Shown in pieces: positions 63,540 through 64,000 of a stretch of 64,000 nt of DNA. Source of the stretch: Paenibacillus eucommiae (lineage in GTDB: Bacteria; Bacillota; Bacilli; Paenibacillales; NBRC-103111); the NCBI RefSeq assembly GCF_017874215.1, contig NZ_JAGGLB010000004.1:310001-374000 (forward strand), in the 5' to 3' direction. The position numbers were made by a program, and so were the translations under genes. The notes under the pieces were generated by a model, which saw nothing but the letters and a program-made list of their open reading frames with translations, did not search any database and was not told where the DNA came from. The stretch's first letter is position 1. Each line of letters opens with the position of its first letter.

Positions 63540-64000
63540 TCAAGCCATTTTTTTAATAAAGCGGTACACGATTAAGCTGCGAATTAATGCCCTGTAATCC
63601 GGATTGTCTGCAAACTCCGGACGGACTCCTTCACGAGCCATCGTAAGGGCTCTCTGAATTCGTTCTCCATCCAAAAATTCCAAAGCTCGCTTGTCTGTGC
63701 AAAGCTGCTGCAGCTCTTCTGTTATTGAGCCCCAGTGTGGAATTATACGATGAAGCCAATCAGCTCCCTGCACACCAAAAATGCGATGATTCAATCTTAC
63801 GTTGTCTGGCAGCAAATTTTCTGTAGATCTCCGGACTAACGATCGGCCTACTCCATTCTGAACATACTGTTCCTCTGGAACGGATAAACAAAAGCGGATT
63901 AGCCTGATATCATTCGTTGGATCCCGAGTCCATAATGAATACCTCAAAGATAATTTTGTAGCGAACGTATTGGTCGTATTCCAGTTAAAGAGATCATCAA
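63540..64000 (-). CDS. Lasso cyclase (asparagine-synthetase-like), C-terminal part
   Basis: The frame is open to the window edge, so only the last 153 codons are visible. DLFNWNTTNTFATKLSLRYSLWTRDPTNDIRLIRFCLSVPEEQY matches the C-terminal synthetase region of lasso C proteins (equivalent to the NR.SMASSVE.R.PFLD part of AsnB). The family activates the acidic side chain with ATP and forms the macrolactam. It stands directly before the precursor gene, 15 bp away. Confidence 0.88.
   Translation of the reverse strand, partial: DDLFNWNTTNTFATKLSLRYSLWTRDPTNDIRLIRFCLSVPEEQYVQNGVGRSLVRRSTENLLPDNVRLNHRIFGVQGADWLHRIIPHWGSITEELQQLCTDKRALEFLDGERIQRALTMAREGVRPEFADNPDYRALIRSLIVYRFIKKMA

Overview
The window looks like a chromosomal segment of a Gram-positive, spore-forming Paenibacillus-type bacterium. 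The inference rests on strong AGGAGG ribosome sites, an S-layer-homology (SLH) anchored giant enzyme fed by an LplA/LplB/YtcP-type sugar importer, SinR-like regulators beside an eps-type polysaccharide cluster, and a paeninodin-type lasso peptide cluster. Most genes lie on the minus strand, so operons are read from high to low coordinates. No rRNA, tRNA, CRISPR array or intact insertion sequence was recognised.

Layout. 1-1036: 5' part of a membrane histidine kinase. 1037-1757: repeat-rich spacer. 1757-17400: a carbohydrate-use region. One promoter (about 17370) leads into a GH5-like glycosidase and a neutral-ceramidase-fold protein, then two ABC permeases, a lipoprotein binding protein and a 2050-residue SLH/DUF4838/binding-module protein. 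A second, nearly identical promoter (about 3467) drives a short-chain dehydrogenase and a DeoR repressor. The shared promoter-plus-operator block suggests that DeoR controls both units. 17400-18556: a second repeat-rich spacer related to the first. 18557-22112: a cluster of mostly unrecognised small proteins plus a secreted stalk-domain protein. 22158-32512: ordinary accessory genes (AraC with PhyH dioxygenase, DoxX-like protein, YxcD, rhomboid, EamA, YqjF, an orphan IS1595-type zinc ribbon, an atypical SDR, PAS-HD-GYP).

32772-58541: cell-surface polysaccharide region. The main operon (53098 down to 39492) encodes an EpsC-like dehydratase, GalU, five glycosyltransferases of GT2/GT4 type, EpsG-like polymerase, GT32 transferase, hexapeptide acyltransferase, GalE, priming sugar transferase and EpsN-like aminotransferase. 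It is followed by two SinR-like repressors, VanZ, a pair of phage-tail-like beta-helix/FN3 proteins and a membrane acyltransferase. A second operon (58541 down to 53591) adds a pyruvyltransferase, a GT4, a Wzx-like flippase and another acyltransferase. A 16-bp palindrome (GTTCT-N6-AGAAC) recurs at promoters of these units and fits a SinR-type operator, so matrix export, assembly and modification are probably co-repressed.

58633-64000: a lasso peptide operon in the order cyclase (cut by the window edge), a short precursor gene of 48 codons, HPr-kinase-like tail kinase, PqqD-like recognition protein, B2 protease, nucleotidyltransferase and ABC exporter. The precursor ends in Ser, as needed for tail phosphorylation. 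Its only plausible ring-closing acidic residue sits at position 10 of the expected core rather than 7-9, which makes it the most interesting single object in the window.
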